From contig SIAI01000011.1 in NCBI GenBank assembly GCA_009691855.1, forward strand, positions 1-64,000: DNA of 64,000 nucleotides, in the 5' to 3' direction. Position numbers and translations under genes: made by a program. The notes beneath the pieces were generated by a model. It searched no databases. It saw nothing but the letters and a program-made list of their open reading frames with translations, and was not told the DNA's origin. This DNA is from Planctomycetota bacterium. GTDB taxonomy: Bacteria; Planctomycetota; UBA1135; GCA-002686595. Of the stretch, positions 1 to 9,234 are shown in pieces (the first letter of the stretch is position 1; each line of letters starts with the position of its first letter).

Positions 1-12
1 GCCGTAGCCGTG

Positions 13-82
13 GGCTTTCTCGGGCCTTCGAAAGCGGAGCGTGGTTCCTCCACGCGAGCATTTCGAAGGTTCGAGAAAGGCC
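13..82. terminator. Long imperfect hairpin downstream of clpS
   Basis: Bases 13-44 pair with 50-82: CTTTCTCG, CCTTCGAAA and GCGTGG on the left arm have exact complements on the right arm, with short mismatched stretches between them and a loop around TTCCT. It lies 110 bases past the clpS stop in the direction of clpS transcription. No T-tract follows on either strand, so a terminator role is only a guess; a structured RNA or repeat remnant is also possible. Confidence 0.4.
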
Positions 83-166
83 GCGGATGCGGTGAGTCCG
101 GGCGAAGCGCAGCGCTCTGGGGAGCCAAGCGCTTGTTCTGGGACTAGGTCCCGAGTTCGTTCCGCG

Positions 167-193
167 GAGCTCTCGCGCGCGCTGCGCGAGCTC
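167..193 (-). terminator. GC-rich hairpin overlapping the clpS stop
   Basis: Inverted repeat GAGCTC-N-GCGCGC / GCGCGAGCTC immediately at the end of clpS, overlapping its TGA. It lacks a T-tract. Confidence 0.3.
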
Positions 194-521
194 ACTCCAC
201 GGGCTCGAGCACCGCGCTCATCGAGCCGCGACAGCTGGGGATGCGCGGGTCGGCGCCGTAGCCGTGGATGCGCTCCTGCTTGAATTCCGCGACCTCCAGC
301 GGGCCGCACCACAGCAAGGCGCGCCCGCTGCGGTCGACCTGCTCGGCCAGCAGGAAGGCGCGCGCCTGGCCGTAGCCGAAGAGTGCGCCGAGCATCTCGA
401 TCACGTAGGCGTAGGAGTGCTGGTCGTCGTCGAGGAGCACCACGTTCCAGCGCGGCGCGAGGCGCTCCTTCGTCGCGCTCTCCGTGGCGGGCAGGGCGAG
501 TGTGCGCGGCACGCGCACCAT
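192..521 (-). CDS. clpS: ATP-dependent Clp protease adaptor ClpS
   Basis: A 109-residue protein of the ClpS family, the adaptor that delivers N-degron substrates to the ClpAP protease in the cytoplasm. The ClpS core begins near residue 25 with WNVVLLDDDQHSY, the family's N-end-rule binding signature, followed by a helix (YVIEMLGALFGYG) and the usual C-terminal strand ending GSMSAVLEP. Length matches the family. ATG at 521 is the first start in frame. No clpA is adjacent in the window; the divergent neighbour is a DUF4388 protein. Family assignment is firm. Confidence 0.93.
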   Translation of the reverse strand: MVRVPRTLALPATESATKERLAPRWNVVLLDDDQHSYAYVIEMLGALFGYGQARAFLLAEQVDRSGRALLWCGPLEVAEFKQERIHGYGADPRIPSCRGSMSAVLEPVE

Positions 522-643
522 CTTGAGGCGCAGGGCCCGGACCGAGCAAGGGCCGTGGGAACGGAATTCCAGGCCCTTTCCGGGCGCGTGTTGTGGATCC
601 GTAGCGCGGCGAGCGGCGTCCAGCGCCGGCCCATGGCGCGCCG

Positions 644-1432
644 ATGCACAGCTCCCACGCCATGCCTCCCGTGCCCGAGCTCCACCCCTTCAGCGGGCTG
701 ACGCAAGAGCTCGAGCGCCTGAGAACGGCGCTAGCGGCGGTCGAGCTGCGCGTGGCCGGCAGCCTGGAACGCGAAGCCGCCGAGCTGCTGGCGCGCCTGT
801 CGGATGCCGCCCAGCACCTGCTGGCCGCGCGCTGGGCGCTGGCCGGCGTGACCGAACCGGCTCCGGAGCGCGGCGAGCATCTGGGCGGCTCCAGCCACGC
901 GGTGCCGATCCAAGATCTGCTCTGCTTCCTGGCCACGGCCAAGAAGAGCGGCGTGCTGCGCGTCGAGGCCGAGCACGAGCGCTTCCTGCTGCAGATGCAG
1001 CTGGGCGCGGTCGTGTACGCCGGCGGCGACGCGCCGCCGCCCGGGGAAGGGTTGAGCGAGCTCTTGACGGCGCGCGGCGTGCTCTCGGCCGAGCTGCTCG
1101 GGCGTCTGCCCGAACGCGAGGCGCAGGAGGGCTGGGTCGACCGGAACCTCGTGGGCACCAGCTGGATCGCGCGCGAGTCCCTGGCCGGAGCGATCCAACA
1201 GCAGACGCGGCTCGCGTTCTTCCGCCTGTGCGCCGCGCGGGACACGCGCTTCTGCTTCTACGAGGGGGCCGAGATCCAGAACGTCCTGCCGGTGAAGCAG
1301 AGCGCGATGGAGCTCCTGCTCGAATACTCGCGCGCGCTTGACGAGAGCGGCGAGCTCCTGGCGGCGCGCGCGCGAGGCGCGAAGCGCGGGGACGAAAGCC
1401 TTTCGGGCGCCGCGCAGCCGACGGGCAGGTAG
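644..1432 (+). CDS. DUF4388 (PATAN-like) domain protein
   Basis: A 262-residue soluble protein. An N-terminal helical part (residues 15-75) is followed by a DUF4388-type domain from about residue 88, recognisable by LLCFLATAKKSGVLRVEAE and the later GAVVYAGGD strand, the pattern of this family (short beta domain for signal output or protein contact in bacterial regulatory proteins). There is no recognisable receiver or kinase domain. The ATG at 644 is used; ATG 662 is also possible. Role unknown; a regulatory adaptor is the likeliest reading. Confidence 0.6.
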   Translation: MHSSHAMPPVPELHPFSGLTQELERLRTALAAVELRVAGSLEREAAELLARLSDAAQHLLAARWALAGVTEPAPERGEHLGGSSHAVPIQDLLCFLATAKKSGVLRVEAEHERFLLQMQLGAVVYAGGDAPPPGEGLSELLTARGVLSAELLGRLPEREAQEGWVDRNLVGTSWIARESLAGAIQQQTRLAFFRLCAARDTRFCFYEGAEIQNVLPVKQSAMELLLEYSRALDESGELLAARARGAKRGDESLSGAAQPTGR

Positions 1433-1657
1433 CTCCGGTTCAGCGGCGGTTGCGCGAACTGCACCCGCCGCGAGCGCCTGGGCGGGGTACCTTTCCCTTG
1501 CTCCCCAGCTGCGCGCATGGCGCGCGGCCTCCGCCTAGCTGCGGCTCCGCGGGCACTCTCCTCCTTCCTGATTCCCTGTGGGGCCGCAGCACCTTCTTGA
1601 CGCGCGCACTTCCGTCCCCGGCGTGCGTGCTTCGCCCGTTTAGCTCGAGCTGCGCAA

Positions 1658-2470
1658 TCAGGCCACGCTGCGACGCAACTGGCGCTGGGCCTCGAGCGCG
1701 CGCTTGATGTGCTCCCAGCTCGTCGCCCCGCTCTGCACCAGAGCCTCGCCGATGTGCACGTTGGCCGCGCGTTGCAGCTGCAGCCCGCGTTCGAGTTGCG
1801 CTCGCGTGATGGCGCCCTGGCGGACCAGGACCTCGCCCAGCACTTGGGCGTGCATGGATTGCACGAAGCCGCGCTGCTGGGGCGACATCTTGAGCTCCAG
1901 GCGCGTGGGTGCGCGCTCGGGTTCGCTGCGCGTGCTGCGCTCTTCCTCGCGCAGACGATCCTGGTAGGCGACGGCACCGGCGATCTGCTCGGAGCTGGCC
2001 GCGCCCAGCTGGATCAGGCACTGACCGAGCGCGAGTCCGCTGGAGGTGTGCAGCTGCAGCGCGCGGCTGAGGGACTCGGGCGAGATCACGCTCGCTTGCA
2101 GCAGGATGCTGCCCAGCAGGTACTCGTGCGTCAGGCGCAGATCGGCGTGCGCCGTGACGTCCGGGTCCGGACTCGCGGGGTCCGCCTGGACCGCGTGCGG
2201 AGACAGCGTGCGCAGCGCGCGCTCGTCGATCGTGCTCACCAGGCTGGCGACGATCTGCAGCGTCTCCGCCGTGGCCACCTCCTCGGCGCGCCCCATGAAC
2301 TCGAGCAGCAGCAGCGCCGCGTCGAGGCTGTGGATGTGATCGGGGCTTGAGCGTTCGTCCATGTCGCGCCGCAGGGCGCGCAGCTCGGTGAGCAGCACCT
2401 GTCTGCGGGCGCTCTGCACGGGACGGGTTTCGCTGATGCGCTTGACGAGCGTGCGGATCCGATCGGTCAT
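1658..2470 (-). CDS. Protein with two MshEN-like (GspE N-terminal type) modules
   Basis: A 270-residue cytoplasmic protein. The N-terminal half is helical (residues 1-100). Two copies of a 50-residue module follow, near residues 110-160 and 205-260. Each has the pattern L-G-x2-L-x3-G-x-I-x4-L-x2-A/G-L-x-L-Q-x6-G-x-x-L-x-x-G-A (for example LLGSILLQASVISPESLSRA and VLGEVLVRQGAITRAQLERG). This is the pattern of the GspE/MshE N-terminal domain, some of which bind cyclic di-GMP. No ATPase domain is present, so it is a stand-alone module protein. The ATG at 2470 is chosen because further upstream extension would run into the oppositely transcribed gene starting at 2649. Confidence 0.6.
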   Translation of the reverse strand: MTDRIRTLVKRISETRPVQSARRQVLLTELRALRRDMDERSSPDHIHSLDAALLLLEFMGRAEEVATAETLQIVASLVSTIDERALRTLSPHAVQADPASPDPDVTAHADLRLTHEYLLGSILLQASVISPESLSRALQLHTSSGLALGQCLIQLGAASSEQIAGAVAYQDRLREEERSTRSEPERAPTRLELKMSPQQRGFVQSMHAQVLGEVLVRQGAITRAQLERGLQLQRAANVHIGEALVQSGATSWEHIKRALEAQRQLRRSVA

Positions 2471-2648
2471 GGTGGGGGTGCCGGAGCGGGGACTCGGGGC
2501 CCTATCGGTCCGGGGGGGGGTGCGCTTTAGGGCTCGAATTCCTTTCCGCCGCGCTCGCCGACCCCGGTGCGCACCTCGGGTTAGGTTTCGGAGGGTCCTC
2601 TCTCCCGCGCCGGTTCCGCGGCGACCGCGCGCCGGGCCCGCCCAACGC

Positions 2649-5600
2649 ATGCTCCCCTCCGTTCGGCTCAGCGCTTTCTGTCTGGCGGCCTTCCTGGGCC
2701 TCGCGCCTTCGTTGGCGGCCAGGCAGCGGGGCGCGGGAGCGGCTCCTCCGGAGACGAGTCCGGTCACGATCGCGCTGTTCTCGGCCCGACCCCCGCAGGG
2801 CGATGCCCCGCTGGCGGTGGAGTTCGTGGATCGCTCCTTCGGCGGCGTCACCAGCTGGAGCTGGAGCTTCGGCGACGGGACGACCTCGCAGCTCCAGAAC
2901 CCGACCCATGTGTACACCGATGGCGGCGTGTACGGCGTCACGCTCACGGTCGAAGGGCCGCGCGGGAAGGACACGCGCTTCAAGCCCCAGGGGGTCGTGG
3001 TCCGCAACTGCACGCCGCAGAGCGCGCGCGCCAACCGCCCCTCGCCGCTGGAGCGCGGCGCGGACTTCGTCCCCATCACCGGGGACGACTCGCTGGGCTT
3101 CTACTGCGTCTACAGCGGCAAGGCCGTTGCTCCCAACAACCCCGGCATCTCCAACAACGTGGGCATGTTCGTGCTGCCGCTGGTGAACGGCGAGGTGTTG
3201 CTGTTCGGCTCGGGCTACGGCGATCCCAACTCCATCGTGGAGCCGACCGAGGACGCGGCCTTCGACGTACGCCGCATCGACGGCATCCTGCGCTTCTGCA
3301 TGGGGCGCACCCCGGCCAGCACGCCCATCCGCTTCGTCGCGCCGCACGGTCACATCGACCACATCAACGCCGACTTCATCCGCGAGCTGCGCCTGCGCGG
3401 CTATCCGATCGTCGAGATCGCCTTCCATAGCGCGGACGCGAGTCTGGCCACGTCGCTGCCCGGCTGGACCAACGCCGATCGCGCGCTGTTCCGCGCCTGG
3501 CGCAACACCACCAGTTCGTGCCAGGAGGAGCTGAAGAGCTACGACTCGCCGCTGGGCAAGCTGTGGTTCCACCTGCGCGCCGGGCACACGGCTGGGTCGA
3601 TCGACCTGGTCATCGACGTGCGCAACGATCCCGGCAACCGCTTCGTGATCCGCGGCTCGGGAGCGGCCTTCGGAGTCTGTTCGATCGCCGGCGTGCGCGA
3701 GGGCATCGAGCCCCACGGCAACATCCAGTTTTCGGCTCCGGAGCCGGTGCTCCTGGCGGTCGCGCCGGCCACGGGGTCGGCCATCGGCGGCACCGAGGTC
3801 GTGCTGAGCGGGCACAACTTCGCCGCAGCGCTCGCCGGCACGCCGCAGGTCCTGTTCGACGGCACGCCGGCCAGCGCCGTGACGGTGCTCGACGATGACA
3901 CGCTCACCTGCCTCGCTCCGCCGGGCCTGCCCGGCCACGGGGCCAACCTGCACCTCGTGAATCGCAACGGGCAGGTCGCCCTGGACGGAGCCTTTTCCTA
4001 CCGTCCCTTGCCCACGCTGAGCGCGCTGAGCCCGCCGCATGGCGTGGTCAGCGGCGGCACGCGCGTGACCCTGACCGGCTCGGGGTTCCTGGCGAATGTG
4101 CCGGGGCTGAACAGGGTCACCTTCGGCGGCGTCGCGGCCAGCGCGGTGACGGTTGCGGACGACGCCCATCTCGCCTGCACCACGCCCTCGGGCGTGGTCG
4201 GCGCGGCCGATGTGCTGCTGTCCAACTTGAATGGCAGCGCCGGACTCGCGGACGGGTTCCTGTTCGACCCCGTCATCGACGTCACCGGCGTCACGCCCGG
4301 CTCGGGCACCTCGCGCGGCGGGACGCGCGTGCAGCTCAGCGGCTCGGCCTTCGCCGTGGGCACGACCCTGCCGCAGGTCTTCTTCGCCGGCACGCGCGCG
4401 ACCGACGTCGTGCGCAACAGCGACACGCTGCTGAGCTGCACGACCCCCGCCGGAGCGGCCGGCGCGCAGGTCGACGTGCGCGTGAGCGGCGACAACGGTT
4501 CCGACACGCTGGTCGGCGGGTTCCGCTACTTCGCGGCGCCCAAGGTGACCGCCGTCGCGCCCGCCAGCGGGCCCGCAGCCGGCGGGACCGCGCTGACGAT
4601 CACGGGCAGCAACTTCACGCGCAACAGCGCCGGGCCGAACAGCGTGAGCTTCGGCGGCACGCCCGCGCTGGGCGTGGTCACGCTGTCCGATACTGCGCTG
4701 CAGTGCCAGGCCCCGCCCGGCAACGGCGGGGCGAGCGTGACCGTCATGGTCTCGAACGCCAACGGCAGCGGCGCGCTCGACGCGGGCTACCGTTACCGCC
4801 GCGCGCCGAGCTTGACGACGCTCGAGCCCGCCTTCGGACCGCGCTCCGGCGGGACGCTCCTCACGCTGCGCGGGGCCGGTTTCCTCGAAAGCGGCGCGGG
4901 CACGAGCCTCGTGCGCTTCGGCGGCGTGAGCGCGACCGCGCTCACGATTCTCGACGATCAGACCCTGACCTGCACGACGCCGACGCTGGGCGCCGACGGT
5001 CCGGTGGACGTCTCCTTCGACAACGCCAACGGGCAGGCCACGCTCGCACAGGCCTTCCGCTACGTGACGCGTCCGACCCTGGCCGTCCTGGCCCCTACCG
5101 CCGGCCCCGCGCGCGGCGGGAGTCGGGTGACGCTCAGCGGCAGCGGGTTCCAGGCTGCGGGCGCCGGCCCGACCGAGGTGCGCTTCGGCCAGGCCCTGGC
5201 GACTCTCGTGCGCATCCTCGACGACCACACGCTGACGTGCGTCGCGCCGCTCGGGGTCCCGGGGAGTCGCGTCGCCGTCCTGGTGCGCAACCAGAACGGG
5301 AGCGCGCGCCTCGACGACGCCTTCGGCTTCCTCGAGCTGCCGGCGCTGGCGGGCCTCGAGCCCGGCGAAGGGCCGCTGGCCGGCGGCACGCGCGTGAGCG
5401 TGCGCGGTGCCGGCTTCCAGGCCGGCGGCCTGCCCGAGATGCGCTTCGGGAACGCGGCGGCCACGAATCTGGTGGTGCTCGCCGACGACCTGCTGGAGTG
5501 CACGACGCCACCTGGAACCCCTGGCGCGATCAGCGTCGGTCTGCGGACCGCCGCCGGCGCCGCGTGGCTGAGGGAGGGCTTCGTCTACGGCTCGACGCGA

Positions 5601-8600
5601 CCCGAGGTGCTGGGCGTGGAGCCGGATCACGGGGCGAGCGCCGCACCGCGCGCGGTGCTGATCCGCGGCTCCAATTTCAGCGCGAGCAATGCCGGGACGA
5701 ATCGTGTCACCTTTGGCGGCTTGCCGGCGACCTCGGTCGTGGTTCAGAGCGACGGGCGCCTCGCCTGCGTGCCGCCCGCGGGTGCTCCCGGCTCGCGCGT
5801 CGATGTGCAGGTGAGCAATGACAACGGCAACGCCACGCTGCTCAGCGGGTATCGCTATCACCTGCAGCCGGCTCTCTCCGCGCTGGCTCCGGCGCAGGGC
5901 AGCCCGCTGGGCGACGTCGCGGTGACGCTGAGCGGCAGCGGCTTCCTGGTCGACGAGGCGGGGCCGGCCACGGTGCGCTTCGGCGGTCTGCTGGCGAGCG
6001 CGAGCGCCGTGCTCGACGACCACACGCTCAGCTGTCGCACGCCGTCCGGAGCGCCGGGCAGCGTCGTGGAGGTCGAGCTCGTCAACGCCAACGGCTCAAC
6101 GCGTCTCACCGCGGCCTTCCACTACCTGGGCGCGCCGAGCCTCGATGCGCTCGCGCCGGTCGCCGGCACGCCGCTCGGCGGAACGTTGGTGACGCTGAGC
6201 GGCGCCGGGTTCACCCTCGACCCCGCTGGCGCCCCGCTGGTGCGCCTCGGTGCGGCGACTGCGACTCAGGTCGCGGTCGTGGACGACAACACGCTGACCT
6301 GCTTGGCTCCGCCCGGGCCCGCGGGCGTGAGCGTGGACGTGCGCGTCGAGAACCAGAACGGCGCGGCCGTGCTCGCCGGCGCCTACCGCTATTTCGCCGC
6401 GCCTGCGATCGTCGCCCTGGCACCGGGCAATGGGCCGAGCGCGGGCGGGACGAGCGTGGTCCTGACGGGGGTCGGCTTCAAGAGCGACGTTCTGGGGGCC
6501 AACGCGGTGACCTTCGGCACGCGTGCGGCGCGCAGCGTGACCACGGTGGACGATACGCGCGTGCGCGCAGTCGCGCCGCTGGGCACCGCGGGCGAGCGGG
6601 TGGACGTCGTGCTCACCAACTCCAACGGCAGCAGCAGCGTGCCGCAGGGATTCCGCTACAACGCGGCGCCCACGCTCACGGCCTTCGCGCCGAACGGAGC
6701 CAGCGCCCTGGGCGGGGCCACGATCACGATCTCGGGACTCGGCTTCCAGCGCGACGGCGCGGGCGCGAACAGCGTCACCTTCGGTGCGAACCCGGCCTCG
6801 GCGGTGACTGTGCTCGACGACCAGACGCTGCGCTGCGTCGCCCCGCCGGGCTTGGCCGGAACGTCGGAGGACGTGCGCGTGGTCAACGCGAACGGCAGCG
6901 CCACGGCTGCCTTCCCCTACTTCGCTGCGCCGCAGCTGGTCGAGCTCGTGCCGCCCTTCGGCTCCTCGGCCGGCGGCACCCTGGTCGAGCTGCGCGGCTC
7001 CGGCTTCCTGCTCAACACGGCCGGCGCTCCGGGCGTGAGCTTCGGCGCGACGCCGGCCAGCCAGATCGCGGTCCTGGACGACGGTCGGCTGCAGTGCCTC
7101 ACGCCGGTCGGTTCCGCCGGCGCGGTGACGGTCGCGGTGACGAACGCCAACGGCGGGAGCCTGCTCGACGGCGGGTTCTTCTTCGACTGGGCCCCGACCG
7201 TGACCAGCTTCCAACCCGTCGCGGGCAGCTCTCTCGGCGGCACGGAGGTGCGCGTCGAGGGCGCCGGCTTCACCACGCCGGGCGCCGGAGCGCTGACGGT
7301 GCGCTTCGGCTCCAACGCGGCCAGCAACGTGCGCGTGTTCGACGGGCAGACGCTCCTGTGCACCTCCCCCAGCGGTCCCGCCGGGACGAGCGTCGCCGTG
7401 GTGGTCGCGAACACGCACGGCTCGGCCAGCCAACCCGGGTTCCGCTATCACGCGCGGCCGACGCTGACGAGCATCGAGCCAGCGCTCGGTCCCCCCGAGG
7501 GCGGCACGCTGGTCACGCTGCGCGGCGCGGGCTTCAGCGTGGACGGTGCGGGCCTGCCCACGGTGAGCTTCGGCGGCGCCAGCGCGAGCGGCGTGGTGGT
7601 TCTGGACGACGCGACTGCGCGCTGCGTCTCTCCGGCCGGCGCTCCGCGCAGCAGCGCCACGCTCACGCTGAGCAACGCCAATGGCGCGGCGCAGATCGTG
7701 GACGGCTTCCGCTGGCAGAAGCGCGATCCCAGCGATCTGAACGACGACGGCTTCGGCGACTTGCTGCTGACCGGTGCGGACGGCGTCTGTGTGTTCTTCG
7801 GCGCGCTCAGCGGCCTGGTCAACGAGAGCACGGCCACCGCCGACCTGCTACTGCGGCCCGCCCTGGTCGGAGTCGATTTCGGCAACCAGGTGGCGAGTGG
7901 CGACCTGAACGGCGATCGCCTGGCCGACCTGGTGATCTCGGCGCCGCTCGAGGACGGTGCCGGGATCGACGCCGGCGCGGTTTTCGTATTCTTCGGGCCG
8001 CTGGCGGCCTCGCCCTCGCCGCGCCTCTCGTCCAGCGCCAACGCGACCTTCCGCGGGGCCGCGGCTGGCGACCGCTTCGGCACGGCGCTGCTGGTGCAGG
8101 ACGTGAGCGGCGATGGCACGCCGGACCTTGTCGTCGGTGCGCCGCTCAACGACACGGCAGGCGCGGACGGTGGTGCTGTCTACGTGTACCGCGGAGCGCT
8201 CGGCTTCGTCTCTCAGACCACGGCGCAGGCGAACGCGCGCCTCCTGGGCTCGGGCAACCAGCACAACTTCGGCGCGTCGCTGGCCGGCGGCGACGTCACC
8301 GGCGACCTGCTCGCGGACCTCGCGGTGGGCGCGCCGCTGCAGGGCGCTGCGGGCGGCAACTCCGGCGCGGCCTTCGTGTTCCGCGGTGGGCCCACGCTGG
8401 TGAGCGCCAGCTCCAGCAGCGCTCAGGTGCAACTGCCCGGCGCCGGCTCGGGCGATCACTTCGGCACCAGCGTGGCCATCGGCGATTTCGACGGCGATGG
8501 CGTCGAGGATTTGTTCGTGGGCGCGGCCGACGCGCGCGTTGGCGGCAATCAGGGCGGGGCGATCTACGCCTTCCGTGGCGGAGCGACGCTCGTCAGCGTC

Positions 8601-9068
8601 TCGGCCACGGGCGCTTCTGCCATCTTCGAGTCCGAGGTGACGGGCGATCGCCTGGGCCAGAACCTGGCCCTGGGCGACGCGGATGGGGACGGGCGCGTGG
8701 AGCTGCTCGCCGGCGCGCCGCAGTTCGACCTGCCCGCGGCCAGTTCCGGGCGCGCCTACCTGCTGAAGGGGGGCGCGTTCCTCGGCGGCTCGATCGCGTT
8801 GCGTGCGTGGACCATCCTCACGGCCGAGAATTCCTCGGGCGACGGCTTCGGCACGGGCCTCTCTCTGACCGACCTCGACGGCGACGGGCGCTGTGATCTC
8901 TTGATCGGAGCCCCGTTCAGCAACGGCGGCGCGGTCGATTCGGGGCGCGCCTACGTGTTCTTCGGCGCGGCCCTGCAGGCCACGCGCTCCGCCGCGGCGG
9001 ACGACGTCACCTACACGGGCGCGAACCCGGCGCAGGTGCTGGGGCGCGACATCGGTTCGGCGCGCTGA
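2649..9068 (+). CDS. Giant exported protein: PKD, MBL-like segment, 15 IPT/TIG repeats, FG-GAP repeats
   Basis: 2139 residues. A signal peptide (residues 1-24) is followed by a PKD domain (about 41-119; WSFGDGT motif). A metallo-beta-lactamase-like segment (about 150-360) carries HGHIDH at 233-238 and GHTAGS at 312-317; the position where that fold usually has a bridging Asp (GD) reads RGSGAAF. Fifteen IPT/TIG repeats of about 88 residues follow (from residue 363, each with a P-x2-G-x3-GGT-x-V-x-L-x-G-x-GF core). The C-terminal 440 residues hold about seven FG-GAP/integrin-alpha-type repeats (DLNGDRLADLV, DFDGDGVEDLF) with calcium-loop aspartates. It is likely cell-surface or secreted. The ATG at 2649 starts the signal peptide. 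Whether the MBL-like part is catalytic is uncertain. Confidence 0.85.
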   Translation: MLPSVRLSAFCLAAFLGLAPSLAARQRGAGAAPPETSPVTIALFSARPPQGDAPLAVEFVDRSFGGVTSWSWSFGDGTTSQLQNPTHVYTDGGVYGVTLTVEGPRGKDTRFKPQGVVVRNCTPQSARANRPSPLERGADFVPITGDDSLGFYCVYSGKAVAPNNPGISNNVGMFVLPLVNGEVLLFGSGYGDPNSIVEPTEDAAFDVRRIDGILRFCMGRTPASTPIRFVAPHGHIDHINADFIRELRLRGYPIVEIAFHSADASLATSLPGWTNADRALFRAWRNTTSSCQEELKSYDSPLGKLWFHLRAGHTAGSIDLVIDVRNDPGNRFVIRGSGAAFGVCSIAGVREGIEPHGNIQFSAPEPVLLAVAPATGSAIGGTEVVLSGHNFAAALAGTPQVLFDGTPASAVTVLDDDTLTCLAPPGLPGHGANLHLVNRNGQVALDGAFSYRPLPTLSALSPPHGVVSGGTRVTLTGSGFLANVPGLNRVTFGGVAASAVTVADDAHLACTTPSGVVGAADVLLSNLNGSAGLADGFLFDPVIDVTGVTPGSGTSRGGTRVQLSGSAFAVGTTLPQVFFAGTRATDVVRNSDTLLSCTTPAGAAGAQVDVRVSGDNGSDTLVGGFRYFAAPKVTAVAPASGPAAGGTALTITGSNFTRNSAGPNSVSFGGTPALGVVTLSDTALQCQAPPGNGGASVTVMVSNANGSGALDAGYRYRRAPSLTTLEPAFGPRSGGTLLTLRGAGFLESGAGTSLVRFGGVSATALTILDDQTLTCTTPTLGADGPVDVSFDNANGQATLAQAFRYVTRPTLAVLAPTAGPARGGSRVTLSGSGFQAAGAGPTEVRFGQALATLVRILDDHTLTCVAPLGVPGSRVAVLVRNQNGSARLDDAFGFLELPALAGLEPGEGPLAGGTRVSVRGAGFQAGGLPEMRFGNAAATNLVVLADDLLECTTPPGTPGAISVGLRTAAGAAWLREGFVYGSTRPEVLGVEPDHGASAAPRAVLIRGSNFSASNAGTNRVTFGGLPATSVVVQSDGRLACVPPAGAPGSRVDVQVSNDNGNATLLSGYRYHLQPALSALAPAQGSPLGDVAVTLSGSGFLVDEAGPATVRFGGLLASASAVLDDHTLSCRTPSGAPGSVVEVELVNANGSTRLTAAFHYLGAPSLDALAPVAGTPLGGTLVTLSGAGFTLDPAGAPLVRLGAATATQVAVVDDNTLTCLAPPGPAGVSVDVRVENQNGAAVLAGAYRYFAAPAIVALAPGNGPSAGGTSVVLTGVGFKSDVLGANAVTFGTRAARSVTTVDDTRVRAVAPLGTAGERVDVVLTNSNGSSSVPQGFRYNAAPTLTAFAPNGASALGGATITISGLGFQRDGAGANSVTFGANPASAVTVLDDQTLRCVAPPGLAGTSEDVRVVNANGSATAAFPYFAAPQLVELVPPFGSSAGGTLVELRGSGFLLNTAGAPGVSFGATPASQIAVLDDGRLQCLTPVGSAGAVTVAVTNANGGSLLDGGFFFDWAPTVTSFQPVAGSSLGGTEVRVEGAGFTTPGAGALTVRFGSNAASNVRVFDGQTLLCTSPSGPAGTSVAVVVANTHGSASQPGFRYHARPTLTSIEPALGPPEGGTLVTLRGAGFSVDGAGLPTVSFGGASASGVVVLDDATARCVSPAGAPRSSATLTLSNANGAAQIVDGFRWQKRDPSDLNDDGFGDLLLTGADGVCVFFGALSGLVNESTATADLLLRPALVGVDFGNQVASGDLNGDRLADLVISAPLEDGAGIDAGAVFVFFGPLAASPSPRLSSSANATFRGAAAGDRFGTALLVQDVSGDGTPDLVVGAPLNDTAGADGGAVYVYRGALGFVSQTTAQANARLLGSGNQHNFGASLAGGDVTGDLLADLAVGAPLQGAAGGNSGAAFVFRGGPTLVSASSSSAQVQLPGAGSGDHFGTSVAIGDFDGDGVEDLFVGAADARVGGNQGGAIYAFRGGATLVSVSATGASAIFESEVTGDRLGQNLALGDADGDGRVELLAGAPQFDLPAASSGRAYLLKGGAFLGGSIALRAWTILTAENSSGDGFGTGLSLTDLDGDGRCDLLIGAPFSNGGAVDSGRAYVFFGAALQATRSAAADDVTYTGANPAQVLGRDIGSAR
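3735..7722 (+). repeat. Fifteen tandem IPT/TIG-coding units
   Basis: Internal tandem repetition of roughly 265-270 bases per unit within the giant exported gene. It is strongly conserved at protein level (GGTxVTLxGxGF, VxFGGxxA, VLDDxTLxCxxPxGxxG, NxNGSA) but diverged at DNA level. Unit 8 (near 5620) has lost the GG-T motif. Confidence 0.85.
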
Positions 9069-9234
9069 ACCGCGCTCGAGCGCAAGGTGGGTTGGAAAGG
9101 AAGCGGACCGCGAGGGGCGGCTCGAGTGGGTGCAGTCGCGCGGCCTTCAGGACGGCCAGTGGCGGCTGGATGGAGGTCGTTCAGCGGAGAGAATCGGCGC
9201 AGCTCGAAGAGATGGCTTCGATGTGTGGGGCTAA

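Noticed and set aside
1482-1495. Shared motif GGGGTACCTTT-CC also found near 14600
   Set aside because: Two occurrences of a short GC-rich motif around a palindromic core, in unlike contexts (between convergent genes and ahead of a start); not enough to call a site.
2502-6023. A 1173-codon open frame antisense to the giant IPT/TIG gene
   Set aside because: Low-complexity Arg/Ala/Gly/His-rich translation with no domains; a by-product of high GC and strongly biased codon use on the real strand.
3735-7722. Regular repeats that could suggest a CRISPR array
   Set aside because: The period is about 265 bases and the repetition is at protein level (IPT/TIG domains), not short identical DNA repeats.
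7094-8896. A 600-codon plus-strand frame inside the giant gene
   Set aside because: Arg-rich translation in the wrong frame; the FG-GAP repeats are in the other frame.
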